From assembly GCA_026214975.1 (NCBI GenBank), contig CM047817.1, forward strand, positions 60,916,407 through 60,980,406: a stretch of 64,000 nucleotides of DNA. The letters are read 5' to 3'. The translations under genes were made by a program, and so were the position numbers. The notes beneath the pieces are model-generated. The model was not told where the DNA came from. It ran no database searches and worked only from the letters and a program-made list of their open reading frames with translations. Positions 9,633 to 19,441 of this stretch are shown here, piece after piece. This DNA comes from Gentiana macrophylla (Eukaryota; Streptophyta; Magnoliopsida; Gentianales; Gentianaceae). Every line of letters begins with the position of its first letter. Position 1 is the stretch's first letter.

Positions 9633-10055
9633 TCACTTAAGCACCCCATTATAAGGTCCTTTCCAAAAATTGTTGTTGAGTTGTGTATGGGTACTGAGCT
9701 TAAGCTGAGTGCCACCCCCAGAGCCTTTTAGAATGCCATGTTCACTCTCTTTTTTAAAACGCAACTCCATCTGGTTAAAGTCAAAGATCATAAAGTTGAA
9801 CTTCATCCAATCAACTCCTAAGAACATGTCACAACCACCAAGTCCTAGCAGCCTTACATCATGTGTGAACCTATGGTTTTGCATTAACCAGGGCAGGTTT
9901 GGGCACTGGAATTTACTCACCATTCTATTACAATTAGCCACACTTACCCCAAGTAGAGAAGTAGGTTCAACGAGCCAGTTTAAATTCTTTGCTAGTTGGG
10001 AGTCCAAGAAGGTGTGAGAACTCCCACTATTAATGAAAATATGCACACCCCTCAA
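9633..10055 (-). pseudogene. gypsy retroviral-type protease remnant
   Basis: The minus strand reads a 140-codon open stretch with VHIFINSGSSHTFLDS, then VRLLGLGGCDMFLGVDWM. This is the RVP_2 aspartic protease of Ty3/gypsy elements followed by the GCD-VLGMDWL block. The catalytic aspartate of the usual IDSGS motif is asparagine (NSGS), so the enzyme would be inactive. It belongs to the outer gypsy element, between gag on the right and the copia insertion on the left. Confidence 0.8.
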
Positions 10056-10369
10056 AAAAAATAAAAATATATATGCACAGGTCTTTTCTTAATTGTAACC
10101 TTTAATTCGAATAGCATTAGGACTCACTTGTCCAGCTAAGGCATTCAAGGATAAATGGGACATCTCCCCTGATTCCTTAGCTAATCATCACCTTTTTTTC
10201 CCTGCAGCGGCAATTTCTCCATAGATTTCTTCAGTGTCGGTCAAAATAAAATGCAAATGTTTGTTCTTACATTGATGTTCGGTGAATTATATTTTACTAC
10301 CCTTGAAACACAAACCCTTAGTCCTTTCGTGCAACTCAATAGGGGTTATTGGCCTATAATTTGATTGAA

Positions 10370-11286
10370 CTATGTTTGGTGGTTTAATTTTCTCAGTGGT
10401 TTTAGTGGAAATGGAGAGAACGTGAGACCCCCATATGTTTGTCCCTTGACAGTAGGTTTAGCCATAGATGACATTGAATCTAACACTACTTCTTGCGCAC
10501 GAGCCATTTCCCATGCCTTAGTCAAACTTCCAGGGATTAACAGCCTAACCATCACTTTTATCACTTCTTTTAAACTGCTCAAGAAATAAGCAATATCCTC
10601 ACTATGCCCAGGGTTCTTGACAGCCACTAACGCCTTTAAATCTCAAATTTGTTTTGGTAACCTTTTGCTGTTTGTTCCTGTCTTTTGAAGTTTGCTAAAC
10701 TCATCAACCACTTCTTCTAAGGCCTTATTTGCAATCTTTTACAATTTTTATCACAGAAGCAACCCCAGGTAATCTGTGTTTGTCTCAATTTCCAAAAGCC
10801 ATACCAACGGTCAGCCCTTCCCTTAGGTGGATTTCAACAAGTGGTATTTTATGGTACTCAGAGGTGTTATGAATCTGAAAGAACTGGTCGCACTTCGTAA
10901 CCCATTCTTTCGGTCCTTCCCCATCTAAAATAAAGAAAATCAACCTTAGGTAGCCTAGGGGTTGCCTCATTACGGTTTACGGATGGCAGACTTTGAAACG
11001 GAAGTGCGACCTTGCTCAGTGATTCCAGGTGCGACCGGTGAAGATAGAGATGAACCTTGTTGCTGATGTATACCAAATGTTGAAGTAGTTGTGTCAACTC
11101 ATCGAACTTTTTGTTAGTGCTGGATCTGTTTTCAGAGAATCTTATATCAGACGCTTCAGTAGATTTCCTCATCGTTTCTAACCCAGAGGACATCTTTCTT
11201 ACGTTATCTTCTAGAATCTTCATTCTTGTACCATCAGCCGTGGCAGAATTCTGGGCAGGCAGAGGCTCGTCTTCTATGATACCTCT
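10370..11286 (-). pseudogene. gypsy gag remnant
   Basis: The minus-strand N-terminal block TADGTRMKILEDNVRKMSSG (about 11245-11185) opens a coiled-coil-like region typical of plant gypsy gag. PRLPKVDFLYF is followed by GPKEWVTKCDQFFQIHNT, the gag core (about 10950-10870). A later frame holds FLSSLKEVIKVMVRLLIPGS and ARAQEVVLDSM (10600-10460). The frame changes at least twice. Confidence 0.7.
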
Positions 11287-11713
11287 TGTTCTGAACACAT
11301 AAATTGAGAAAAAAAAAAGCAAGAAAATAAAGTTTCAATGAATGGAATATAAAGTGAAGAAAAATTTGGATCATAATCGCTGCATTCTCTGCAGTGTATA
11401 CAACCAAGATCTATATGAGCATCGTTCAGGGAAAAGGAAGCAAATTAAGTTTAAATGAAAGAAAAATAGAGTGAAGAAAATTTGGATCATAATCATAATT
11501 GCTGCATTCTCTGCAGTGTATACAACCAAGATCCATACGAGATGGTACAAGGAATATATGATCCTTAACAAACTTCACAGACTAGGACAAAGGGAATATA
11601 TAGCTAAATATCTTCAAGGGCCACTTAACCTCTGATAACATAACTGTCAGTTTTTGAAGTAAAAAAATTCAAAACTCCTTCAAGATTTTCAGCTGAATTC
11701 TTCAATCGTGGCA
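11287..11713 (-). repeat. 5' LTR of the intron-1 gypsy element with internal tandem duplication
   Basis: 427 bp against 289 bp for its partner. The excess comes from a tandem duplication. A block containing GCTGCATTCTCTGCAGTGTA and AACCAAGATC occurs at about 11380 and again at about 11500. The PBS lies just inside, at 11273-11284 (minus strand AGGTATCATAGA, near the canonical TGGTATCAGAGC). Confidence 0.8.
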
Positions 11714-11880
11714 GAGGCATAGTCCTATGATGTAAAAGGTCTAGTTGAATCAGTTCTTACTTTCACTCTGTTATATGTGCCCTTGATCACTGTGGTGTCG
11801 TTTATAGTAAAACTGTGATTGTGCGACCTTTGTATTTGAAATTTCGTGGTCTGTTGACGATTTGATATTTCCTTATATAG

Positions 11881-12033
11881 ATACATGAAGGTATTGTAGA
11901 AGATGTTGCATGGCATCTAAGGCATGAATACTTATTTGGTTCTGTTGGTGATGATAAATATCTGCACATATGTGATCTCCGCACTCCAGGAGTCACCAAG
12001 CCTGTCAAGTCTGTTATGGCTCATCAAAAAGAG
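11881..12033 (+). CDS. MSI1: MSI1 exon B (WD repeat with a CD instead of WD)
   Basis: 51 codons between acceptor TTATATAG (11873-11880) and donor GTGAGT (12034). They read IHEGIVEDVAWHLRHEYLFG, then VGDDKYLHICDLR. The family has the order HEG-VEDVAWH-RHEYLFGSVGDD-YL-IWDLR. Here the tryptophan of the WD dipeptide is a cysteine (TGT at the expected TGG), and the lysine-alanine before HEG is lysine-isoleucine. The reading frame continues perfectly from exon A (phase 0) and into exon C (phase 0). The exon lies only 163 bp downstream of the right end of the 11.3-kb gypsy insertion. Confidence 0.95.
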
Positions 12034-12318
12034 GTGAGTAGTAGAATTTTTCATGAATTTACTTAACCGTAAGTACTTTTTCGTGTTCTTGCATTTCGAT
12101 AACTTGCTTCAAGGCCGAATGCATTTTTGTAACCACCCGCGTTCCCATTTTGCTGTTTTATAACATCTCAGAACTCGAGTTTCTTTTTGTTTTGTTTTAA
12201 TGAGCTAGGCCAAATCAGGTTTTGCACAGTAGTTGGACATTAGTACAATCTAGAGATAATTACACTTAACCCTCATCAATCTTATTTTCATCTCTTCACG
12301 TTTTGGGTGAATTATGTA
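12034..12318 (+). other. Original intron 2 sequence
   Basis: Donor GTGAGT at 12034. AT-rich and not coding. No repeat recognised before the Stowaway MITE. Confidence 0.6.
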
Positions 12319-12561
12319 CTGCCTCCATGTATAGGTCTTTTTAGGAGTTTTCACCTAGATTAAGAAAAAAAGTACGCGGATGTCATAAATTTTAAATGAA
12401 AAAATCTGAAATACCCTTTGACCAACATTAATACAATAGTTGTAAAATAACAAAACATGGTTAGATGGATAATAAATTATGTGTAAGAAGAAGAAAAAAT
12501 GTAATAAATGCTTTATAATGAGACAAAGATGAAGAGGCAAAAAGACCTAGGATGGAGGTAG
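12319..12561. mobile_element. Stowaway-like MITE
   Basis: 243 bp, TSD TA on both sides (12317-12318 and 12562-12563). Terminal inverted repeats are CTGCCTCCATGTATAGGTC on the left and, reverse-complemented, CTACCTCCATCCTAGGTC on the right. This is the CTCCCTCCGT-type terminus of Tc1/mariner-derived Stowaway elements. Confidence 0.88.
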
Positions 12562-12660
12562 TACTTTTCAAAACATGTATTCAGGGAGAATGACTTTTTT
12601 ATCCTCCAACTTTACCATTTGTCTCAGTTGTACCCTTGTGTTTTAATTTAACATTATTTA

Positions 12661-13005
12661 GGGTATGTTTCGACATGGTTTGGTTTAAACCACGCCACCA
12701 CTTTATTCACTCCGCTACTTTTTTAATTAATTTTTTTTGTTCATTCCAATCATATCTTACAAATTCTCTCGCCAACTATTTCTTCATCTACAAATAAAAA
12801 AATATTAAACCTATCTCTCACCACTTCACTTTATTCACTCCACCACTTTTTTAACCATTATTTTGTTTATTATACTACTTTCTCTCACCAATCATTTCTT
12901 CATCTACACAAATTTCCAAAAAACTGAACTTTTTAATCATTATTTCACTTTATTTTATTCCCCTGATTCGTTTTAAGTCGAAATAATTCATGTCCAAACA
13001 GACCC
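12661..13005. mobile_element. Tourist-like (PIF/Harbinger) MITE
   Basis: 345 bp with 3-bp TSD TTA (12658-12660, 13006-13008). The TIRs GGGTATGTTTCGACATG and GGGTCTGTTTGGACATG match at 15 of 17 bases. The body is AT-rich with internally repeated CACTTTATTCACTCC and TTTCTTCATCTACA motifs. The same family has a decayed copy at 1616-2280. Confidence 0.88.
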
Positions 13006-13133
13006 TTAGTCAACACGCTTATCAATTCCAAGCCCTTATGTTTTCTACATCGTACCTTAATTTGTTTATAATGTTTTCAATTATATAGATATAATATACT
13101 TAATAAAATGATCTAGAAATAAATATTTCAATG

Positions 13134-13366
13134 TGAAAAAATTGAAGATAGAAAATATTCTTCATTTCTTAGTATTCGAAGTACACTGTACAAGGCATTT
13201 AAAGGCTACTAACTTCTGTGATAAGAGCTACAGCTGTCCTAACAAATTCTAACAAACTCCTAACAGCTTGGTATTTAAAAAAACTTGCTCTAACAAACTT
13301 TACCACTAATTCGAATTAACATAAAACAATTATTAAATAAACAACTTTCAGGATATTTTTTTAACA
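13134..13366 (-). repeat. 3' LTR of the intron-2 copia
   Basis: Starts TGAAAAAATTG and ends TTTAACA. Differs from the right LTR by many substitutions and small indels, so the insertion is old. Confidence 0.75.
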
Positions 13367-13389
13367 CTCCGCCTCAAGTTGGGACATGC

Positions 13390-13970
13390 ATATCGTACAT
13401 TCCCAACTTGCTGGTCAGTTCATCATAGCGTGATCCAGGTAGGGCCTTTGTGAGCACATCTGCAATGTTTTTCTGTGTTACTGTCTACTTCAGTTGAAGT
13501 TATCCTCCTTAAAGGTTTTTCAACAATGAAATGTTGGTCAATTTCTACATGTTTTGTCCTATCAGGATGGACAAGATCCTTAGCTATCTCCATAGTTGCC
13601 TTGTTGTCACACTTCAACAGGATCTGTTTCTCATAGCTGTGATCCTTAACTCTGTTAATACACACCTGATCCATATACCTTCGCAAACTCGTAGTGCTAA
13701 GTCTTAACTCAGCCTCTGCACTATTTTAGATACCACATGCTGCTTCTTATTTCTCCATGTAACTACGTTGCTCCATACAAACGAACAATAGTTAGTTGTT
13801 GACATCCTATACTGCTTACTTCCTGCCCAGTCTGCGTCCGGATAGATCATCATTTCCCTATAATTTTTTTTTTCTTTTTTCTGTATAGTAGGCCTCTCCC
13901 AGGAAGCAATCTTGAGGTACTTGAGAATTCTTAAAACAACTTCCATATGCTCCTGATTAGTGTAGGATCA
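13390..13970 (-). pseudogene. copia RNase H remnant
   Basis: The minus-strand block VLRILKYLK, then YPDADWAGSKQYRMSTTNYC and [12 protein letters not shown], is the RNase H DADWAG and SKKQ-VVS region. A second frame holds [34 protein letters not shown] and [15 protein letters not shown] (degenerate LADILTKG). It is broken by frameshifts near 13700 and 13520. Confidence 0.8.
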
Positions 13971-14180
13971 CTTGGGGTCACAATACAACCAGGGAGGGGG
14001 GGTTTGAATGATTGTGTCCTAAAACTTTCCTTTTTCAAATCGCTTGACACAAGTTCAACCGAGGTACTTGAGAATTCTTAAAACAACTTCCATATGCTCC
14101 TGATTAGTGTAGGATCACTTATGGTCACAATACAACCAGGGGGGGGTGAATCATTGTGTCGTAAAACTTTCCTTTTTCAG
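13912..14180. repeat. Direct repeat of about 115 bp within the deleted copia
   Basis: TTGAGAATTCTTAAAACAAC, then TTCCATATGCTCCTGATTAG and AGGATCACTT occur at 13918 onward and again at about 14069 onward, 151 bp apart. Both continue through CACAATACAACCAGG and a G run to TAAAACTTTCCTTTTTCA. The first copy starts inside RNase H, so the second is a duplication that came with non-copia sequence. Confidence 0.8.
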
Positions 14181-14640
14181 AATCATTTAATACAAGTTCA
14201 ACTGCGTCTTTATGTTCTAGCCCTTGGAAGTGTATCAAGATCATGTGGATATGTGGTGCGGGTAAATGTCAAGAATATCACTTATAATAGATCTTAGAAA
14301 ACACTTAGACAAATTCAGATCAACTCAAGATAAGTTCAAGGTAGATCAACACAAGAACAAGTACACAAACAGATTGCAGATTTAGTTTAGTTCAATTCAA
14401 ACAGAGTAAAAGGTCATGCAATGAAAGATAGGCAATGTAAACATTCACAGATCACTCACAAGCCTGAAAGCAAGTGCTGGAAAGTAGTGAACTCAAGGTT
14501 TACATAGATTCCAACTATATATTTATAAAACAACCCTATAGCTGTCTATTCTCTACCAAAGTTAACACTTCCTACCTAAAAACTTGCCTTAAATTATGGC
14601 TACAAATCACATGAATATAATTATAAAAATTAAATAACCA
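14181..14640. other. Unidentified filler in the intron-2 copia
   Basis: No domain, repeat end or long frame recognised. AAGTTCA/CAAGTTCA-rich and AT-rich. It may be what replaced the deleted pol region. Confidence 0.4.
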
Positions 14641-14870
14641 GAACCCTAATCCTTTCAACAAGATCTCTCCAGTGAGATATTACTTTTTTCCTCTCCCACA
14701 TATGGCCATCCTCACAGATTGAGACCATTGGAGATAGTTTTGTCCATTAAGTTTGTGGACAGTAATTGGAATAGAATTGCTTTCAGAATTTCCTGTAGGA
14801 TTGGATGATTTTCCTTCCTCATGTGAGGAAATTGATGATTCAGTGGCCATACCGTGTTGCACCATAATCG
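14641..14870 (-). pseudogene. copia gag N-terminus
   Basis: The minus-strand ORF has MATESSISSHEEGKSSNPTG, then SIPITVHKLNGQNYLQWSQS and VRMAICGRGKK, the conserved N-terminal LNG-NYLQWSQSV block of copia gag. It ends soon after at the junction with unidentified sequence. Confidence 0.75.
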
Positions 14871-14911
14871 TGATCGTAATTAAGAAGATATTCGTAGGTA
14901 TGGCGATACCA

Positions 14912-15138
14912 TGAAAAATTTAAAGGTATAAAATATTCTTGATTCCTTAGAATTCTAAGTACACTGTACAAGGCTTTTAAAGGCGACCACCTTCTGTGAT
15001 AAGAGATACAGTTGTCCTAACAGACTCTGGCAAACTCCTGACAGCCTGGAATAAAAAAGAACTTTAAAAAACTTGACCACCAACACGAATCAGCAAAAAT
15101 AGCTAATAGTTAACGACTTTGAGGATAATATTCCGACA
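14912..15138 (-). repeat. 5' LTR of the intron-2 copia
   Basis: Starts TGAAAAATTTAAAGG and ends TTCCGACA. The PBS complement abuts on the left. Confidence 0.75.
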
Positions 15139-16041
15139 CACAGAATGTTTGAATTCACCTAACTAAAGAGAAATAATTGCTAAGTATTATATTCATTAAC
15201 ATTTCCTTGCGAGTTTGAAATATTCACTATCGTCGTCGTCATCATCTTTAACAATTTGATAAGCAACCTATTGTGCACAAAGTAATGGCTCGTATCCTAC
15301 AATAATTTTGGAATAAATAGAATGTGCTTACACTACCATTCAGTCTATAAATGAAGGAAGGTAATGGTCTACTCACTGTGGCCTAAAGAGGCAATTAGCC
15401 ATGATTTGATAAGTATCCATAGTGCTGTACATGAGTTGAACCGAGCCGAATATCGTAGGTTTGTTTTTGGCTCGTTTAGCACCAAACAAGCTTGAACTTG
15501 TCCATTTAATAAAGGGGTTGAATTATTTGTTCCGCTTGATTTGTTTAATTAGGCTACTGTTCGATCTCGTGCTCAGCTCATTTACGTCAAACAAACGAGC
15601 ATTTATTCATGTTTGGCTCATTTACGTCAAACAAACGAGTGTCTGTTCAAGCTTGGCTCGTTTAAATAAGTTTAAGTTAGTCGGGTATTGTGTATATATT
15701 TATTCCTGAACTTAAATGAGCGTGCGTGATCATAAATCATGTTTTTTTTTCTTCTTAGTATCTGAGCTTGACAAAGTGCTTGAGTTTCAGTTGTTTGTTT
15801 AAACTAACAAACGAGAGTTTGTCTGAGCTGAACTTGAGCTTGCTCATGAAGGGTTTTGTTAGATTACTGAGCACTGGGTATCCCAAACTTACTACCCTTT
15901 TGTGAATTGGGATTCAGGTGGAGCAATCATTCCTTGCATTTGTATAGATGATTTTGCTTTCAAAGCCAAAGCATATTAGATGACCAGTATTCCTATAAAT
16001 ATGGTTAATGTCCTTTTCTAATGTTAAGATTTGTTTGGCAG
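15139..16041 (+). other. Remainder of MSI1 intron 2
   Basis: No gene. At about 15465-15670 a short motif, TTTACGTCAAACAAACGAG, occurs twice within runs of GCTCGTTTA and GCTTGA. This gives a self-complementary low-order repeat of the CTCGAGC/GCTTGAGC kind seen in plant hAT-like MITEs, but no clean termini or TSD were found. Acceptor TTTGGCAG at 16034-16041. Confidence 0.5.
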
Positions 16042-16166
16042 GTTAATTGTTTAGCATTCAATCCTTTCAATGAGTGGGTTGTAGCAACAGGATCTACCGA
16101 CACGACAGTCAAATTATTTGATCTGCGCAAGATTGACGTTGCTCTTCATACTTTTGAAGCTCACAA
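16042..16166 (+). CDS. MSI1: MSI1 exon C (WD repeat, KLFDLR)
   Basis: Starts after acceptor TTTGGCAG and reads [20 protein letters not shown] followed by [10 protein letters not shown] and HTFEAHK, almost invariant in plant MSI1. It ends two bases into the lysine codon (AA|G) before donor GTAATA (16167), which gives a phase-2 intron of only 322 bp. This is the only intron of the locus here that carries no recognisable transposon. It contains two overlapping spurious ORFs in its T-rich middle that are not coding. Confidence 0.95.
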
Positions 16167-16488
16167 GTAATACATAATTGCTTGGTCTCTGTTAACAATA
16201 ACAATCATGTATTCATTCTGTGGTCTGCTGCATCCATCCAGCTATACCTTTTTCTGAGCTTTTCTTATTTTTTTTCCTTATTTTTTTGGGGGAGAACCAG
16301 GGGAAGGGGAGTGGGGGCTATCTTCCTGATGGAGACTTCAATATACTGCAAGTTCCCATCCAACCATTACCGTCATTCAACAAATTCTTTCACAATAATT
16401 CCAGAAAATGAAATGAAAACGCATAAAGAAAAGTTTGTTTGTTTGTTTGTATCTAGCAACTGAGGTTTTGCTCTTGCATGCATTACAG

Positions 16489-16584
16489 GGAGGATGTATT
16501 CCAAGTTGGTTGGAACCCCAAGAACGAGACAGTCTTGGCTTCTTGTTGTATTGGTAGGAGACTCATGATCTGGGATCTTAGCAG
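16489..16584 (+). CDS. MSI1: MSI1 exon D (QVGWNPKNE repeat)
   Basis: Between acceptor CATTACAG and donor GTATAC it reads EDVFQVGWNPKNETVLASCC, then IGRRLMIWDLS plus two bases of an arginine codon. This completes a WD repeat ending IWDLS. It is phase 2 on both sides. The donor is unusual in context. An LTR retrotransposon inserted six bases into the intron, so bases +2 to +6 of the donor (TATAC) are the target-site duplication and the splice signal has been kept. Confidence 0.95.
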
Positions 16585-16590
16585 GTATAC

Positions 16591-17089
16591 TGATGTAGCA
16601 CATCATAGTAATTAGTAGCCTTTTATTTATGTTTTAAATTAATGAGAAGTCAAATGGGCTTTTGCAAGGGTATGTTTTAGGTAAATGGGCTTTCAATCTT
16701 ATAAATACCCTTATTTCCCTAGAAGTTAAGTTTAGAATGTAATCTTGAAATCTCTTTATGAGTAAAATCACTTAAGAGCTTGGATTAGCTCTTGTTTATC
16801 GTTTTTATTTCTATCGTTGTAGATCTTCTACATCATTTGGTATCAGATGTAGCACATCATAGTAATTAGTAGCCTTTTATTTATGTTTTAAATTAATGAG
16901 TAGTCAAATGGGCTTTTGCAAGGGTATGTTTTAGGTAAATGGGCTTTCAATCTTATAAATACCCTTATTTCCCTAGAAGTTAAGCTTAGAATGTAATCTT
17001 GAAATCTCTTTATGAGTAAAATCACTTAAGAGCTTGGATTAGCTCTTGTTTATCGTTTTTATTTCTATCGTTGTAGATCTTCTACATCA
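16591..17089 (+). mobile_element. LTR-LTR dimer with only a PBS remnant between, at the MSI1 splice donor
   Basis: Two near-identical LTRs of about 245 bp (16591-16835 and 16846-17089, TGATGTAG...CTACATCA) stand head to tail. They are separated by TTTGGTATCA (16836-16845), the start of a primer-binding site. The whole is flanked by a perfect 5-bp TSD TATAC (16586-16590 and 17090-17094). The second LTR lacks its first base or two. No internal domain or polypurine tract remains. The insertion sits between intron positions +6 and +7 of intron 4 and leaves donor GTATAC unchanged because those bases were duplicated. Confidence 0.9.
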
Positions 17090-17114
17090 TATACTGTTCT
17101 CTTTAGTGGCAGCT

Positions 17115-17404
17115 TATAGAAGATGAGAGAATATAACAAATAAAGTTAAGTTTATTGCTTAGTAAACTTGAAACTCTGTTACAACTATTAATAGAAGAAA
17201 CACAGCCTGAGGACTTGGTCCCCAACGGCTATATTATTTTGGGAGATAATATAAGCCATTTAAACTAAAGCTAATCACTAGGAATATAAAATATCCTGTG
17301 AAAAGTTACAGACTGTAAAATAAATAAAAGACAGTAAAGGTACAGTATTTACTGTAACACTAAATACTGTAAAGGTATTATCTTCCAGTCATTATCTTTC
17401 CATA
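17115..17404 (-). repeat. 3' LTR of the intron-4 copia
   Basis: 290 bp starting TATAGAAGATGAGAG and ending CTTTCCATA. It differs from the 5' LTR by one 13-bp indel (a tandem ACAACGGCT-type duplication) and a few substitutions. Confidence 0.9.
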
Positions 17405-17496
17405 CTCCCCCTCAAGCTTGGTTGGAAGACATCAAAGAGACCAAGCTTAACGTCTGTAATTGGAATGAAGCTCACAGTAGTCCTTTAGTAAACACA

Positions 17497-17980
17497 TCAA
17501 AGAACACGCTTCTTGGTTGGAACATAGCTTAGGCATATGCTTCCGTCATCCAATTTCTCTCTAATAAAAGGTTTGTCAATCTCAATATGCTTGGTCCTGT
17601 CATGTTGCACAGGATTATTTGCAATGTCAATAGCAGATTTGCTGTCACTATAGAGCTTCATAGGTTGAGTAGTGTTTTGTTGTAGCTCTCTTAAAATTCT
17701 TCTTAACCAAAGGAGCTCACAGATAACAAGAGCAACGACTCTAAAGTCGATTCTGCTGCTGCTCCTAGAAACCACAGCTTGTTTCTTGCTTCTCCATGAA
17801 ACAAGATTATCCCCAATAAAGATGCACCATCCTGAAGTAGATCTCCTATCCACTTTTGAGCCTGCCCAGCCAGCATCAACATAACCGTCAATGGTCATTT
17901 TAGAGTCAGACTTGAAGAGTATGCCCTTCCTGAGATTCTCCTTAGGAAGGCGTAGAACTCGAAAGCGACCTTTTGATGCA
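17497..17980 (-). pseudogene. copia RNase H
   Basis: The minus-strand open stretch reads GYVDAGWAGSKVDRRSTSGW, then CIFIGDNLVSWRSKKQAVVS and, later, YSDSKSAIDIANNPVQHDRT plus KHIEIDKPFIREKL, the full copia RNase H signature. The usual EAEYRA block is damaged (SRIDFRVVA), and a frameshift near 17495 precedes the LADVLTK end. Degenerate. Confidence 0.85.
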
Positions 17981-17991
17981 TTTTTCCGGGC

Positions 17992-18956
17992 CTATGCATT
18001 AATTGGCTGATTTGGTGACAAAGAAAAGGAGATGTCAGGCCTTGTATGGGAAAGGTAGATCAGCCTTCCCACCAACCTTTGGTACCCTTCTTTATCAACC
18101 AGATCACTGTCCTCTGCATTTGTAAGAATAACAGAATTATCAACAGGTGTATAAGAGGGTTTACACCCTAGCATGCCATAGTCACTTAGCAAGTAGGGTG
18201 TACTTTCTTTGATTAACAAGGATACCACGATTAGACTAGATATTTCCATACCAAGGAAGTATCTAAGTTTACTAAGGTCCTTGACATCAAAGCGAGATTT
18301 AATGTAATTTTCGGTTTCTCAATTTCAATGTCATCACTACCGGTGATGATTATATCATCAACATACACAAGAAGGATTACAACTCCACCTCCTTCAAATG
18401 CTTGTCAAGCAGGTATGGTCGAGTGAGCATGAGTGTAACCTCCTTGTTTGATAACTTTGGAGAATTTGGCAAACCAAGCCCTTGGTGACTGTTTTAATCC
18501 ATATAAGGATTTCAACAGTTTGCAGGCCTGATCTTTATCAAATTTATGCTCAAAACCAGGAGGTGGATGCATAAACACTTCCTCTTTGAGATCACCATTT
18601 AGGAACGCATTTTTCACATCCATTTGATAAAGGGGCCAGTTGTTAACAGAAGCAAGGGACAGTAAGATCTTCACAGTGTTTAACTTTGCTACAAGAGCAA
18701 AAGTCTCTGTGAAATCAATGCCAGGAGTTTGTGTGAAACCCCTAGCCACAAGTCTGGCCTTCAGCCTATCAACAGTGCCATCAGCCTTGTATTTTACACA
18801 AAATACCCATTTTGATCCCACCATTTTGGTACCCTTAGGTACAGTAACCTTTTTCCATGTGTTGTTATTCATGAGGGCTTTTAGTTCATCAAGAACAGCA
18901 GCTCTCCATTTAGGATCTGCTAGAGCGAGTGATGTTTTTAGGAATAAACACATCAT
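17992..18956 (-). pseudogene. copia reverse transcriptase
   Basis: 18956-18405 reads DPKWRAAVLDELKALMNNNT, GSKWVFCVKYKADGTVDRLK, then ARLVARGFTQTPGIDF, YQMDVKNAFLNGDL and [15 protein letters not shown]. The catalytic YVDD lies in the broken part near 18356-18367. 18249-17992 carries the downstream YLLSDYGMLGCKP-type block, then RLVGRLIYLSHTRPDISF. At least two frame breaks separate these parts, so no active enzyme is encoded as it stands. Confidence 0.88.
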
Positions 18957-19404
18957 TCATGTTTGAAAGATAACCTTTATAAGGTTCTGTCATAGCAGAA
19001 TAGGAAACAAATCTGTCAATTGGGTGTTTAGTGCATTTTCTGACCCCTTTTCTTAGGGCAATAGGAGTAGGCACATGGTGATCACTGGCACCTTCATTGT
19101 TTTGAGGTTCCATACTTTTCTCTGATTGTTCATCATCATCAAGACTTTCTTCCACCTCATTTATTGTATTCTCAACTACTTCTAGCTCAAAAGTAGGATC
19201 AGAAAGTTGAGGAGAAGCTGAACTTGATCTGGGAGGATGGACCTTTCCTTTTCTGGTATAAATGATGATATCCTTTTGGGCAGGGGCTCCAGAAATGTTC
19301 TTACCACCCTCAGGATTCTCTTGTCCAGGGATCATAGAATCCATCACTAGTTCTGGATCAGCAGGAAAAATGCTTTCCATCTCCAGGATTGTATTATGAT
19401 CCAT
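18910..19404 (-). pseudogene. copia integrase-RT linker
   Basis: The 164-codon minus-strand frame is acidic and proline/serine-rich (EVEESLDDDEQSEKS). It ends in KGVRKCTKHPIDRFVSYSAM, the usual segment just before RT. It overlaps the RT frame by 47 bp through a frameshift. Confidence 0.75.
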
Positions 19405-19441
19405 GGTTACTAAAGGATCCTTAGAGTAATAAGGGACACCT

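Larger units (their letters stand above)
421..11713 (-). mobile_element. Ty3/gypsy LTR retrotransposon in MSI1 intron 1 (degenerate, host of nested insertions)
   Basis: The left LTR begins TGTTATGAACGCATAAATT and the right LTR begins TGTTCTGAACACATAAATT. Both end ...CA and are flanked by a perfect 5-bp duplication GAGGC (416-420 and 11714-11718). On the minus strand the order is 5' LTR (right), PBS-like AGGTATCATAGA (complement of 11273-11284), gag, protease, then, after later insertions and loss of RT/RNase H, integrase and 3' LTR (left). LTR divergence is high, so this is the oldest layer of the stack. It is antisense to MSI1, which would lessen interference from its own poly(A) signals. 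Confidence 0.85.
13134..15138 (-). mobile_element. Internally deleted Ty1/copia element in MSI1 intron 2
   Basis: The LTRs 13134-13366 and 14912-15138 are alignable throughout (shared AGTACACTGTACAAGGC and TTCTGTGATAAGAG). The right LTR is preceded by the PBS complement GGCGATACCA (minus TGGTATCGCC). The left LTR is followed by the PPT complement CTCCGCCTCAAG. Only about 1.5 kb lies between them: an RNase H remnant and the first part of gag, with protease, integrase and RT missing. TSDs are not clear (CAATG against CACAG). Confidence 0.8.

Noticed and set aside
15440..15860. hAT-like MITE in MSI1 intron 2
   Set aside because: The GCTCGTTTA/GCTTGAGC wording resembles the element at 33483-34053, but no terminal repeats or target duplication could be found.
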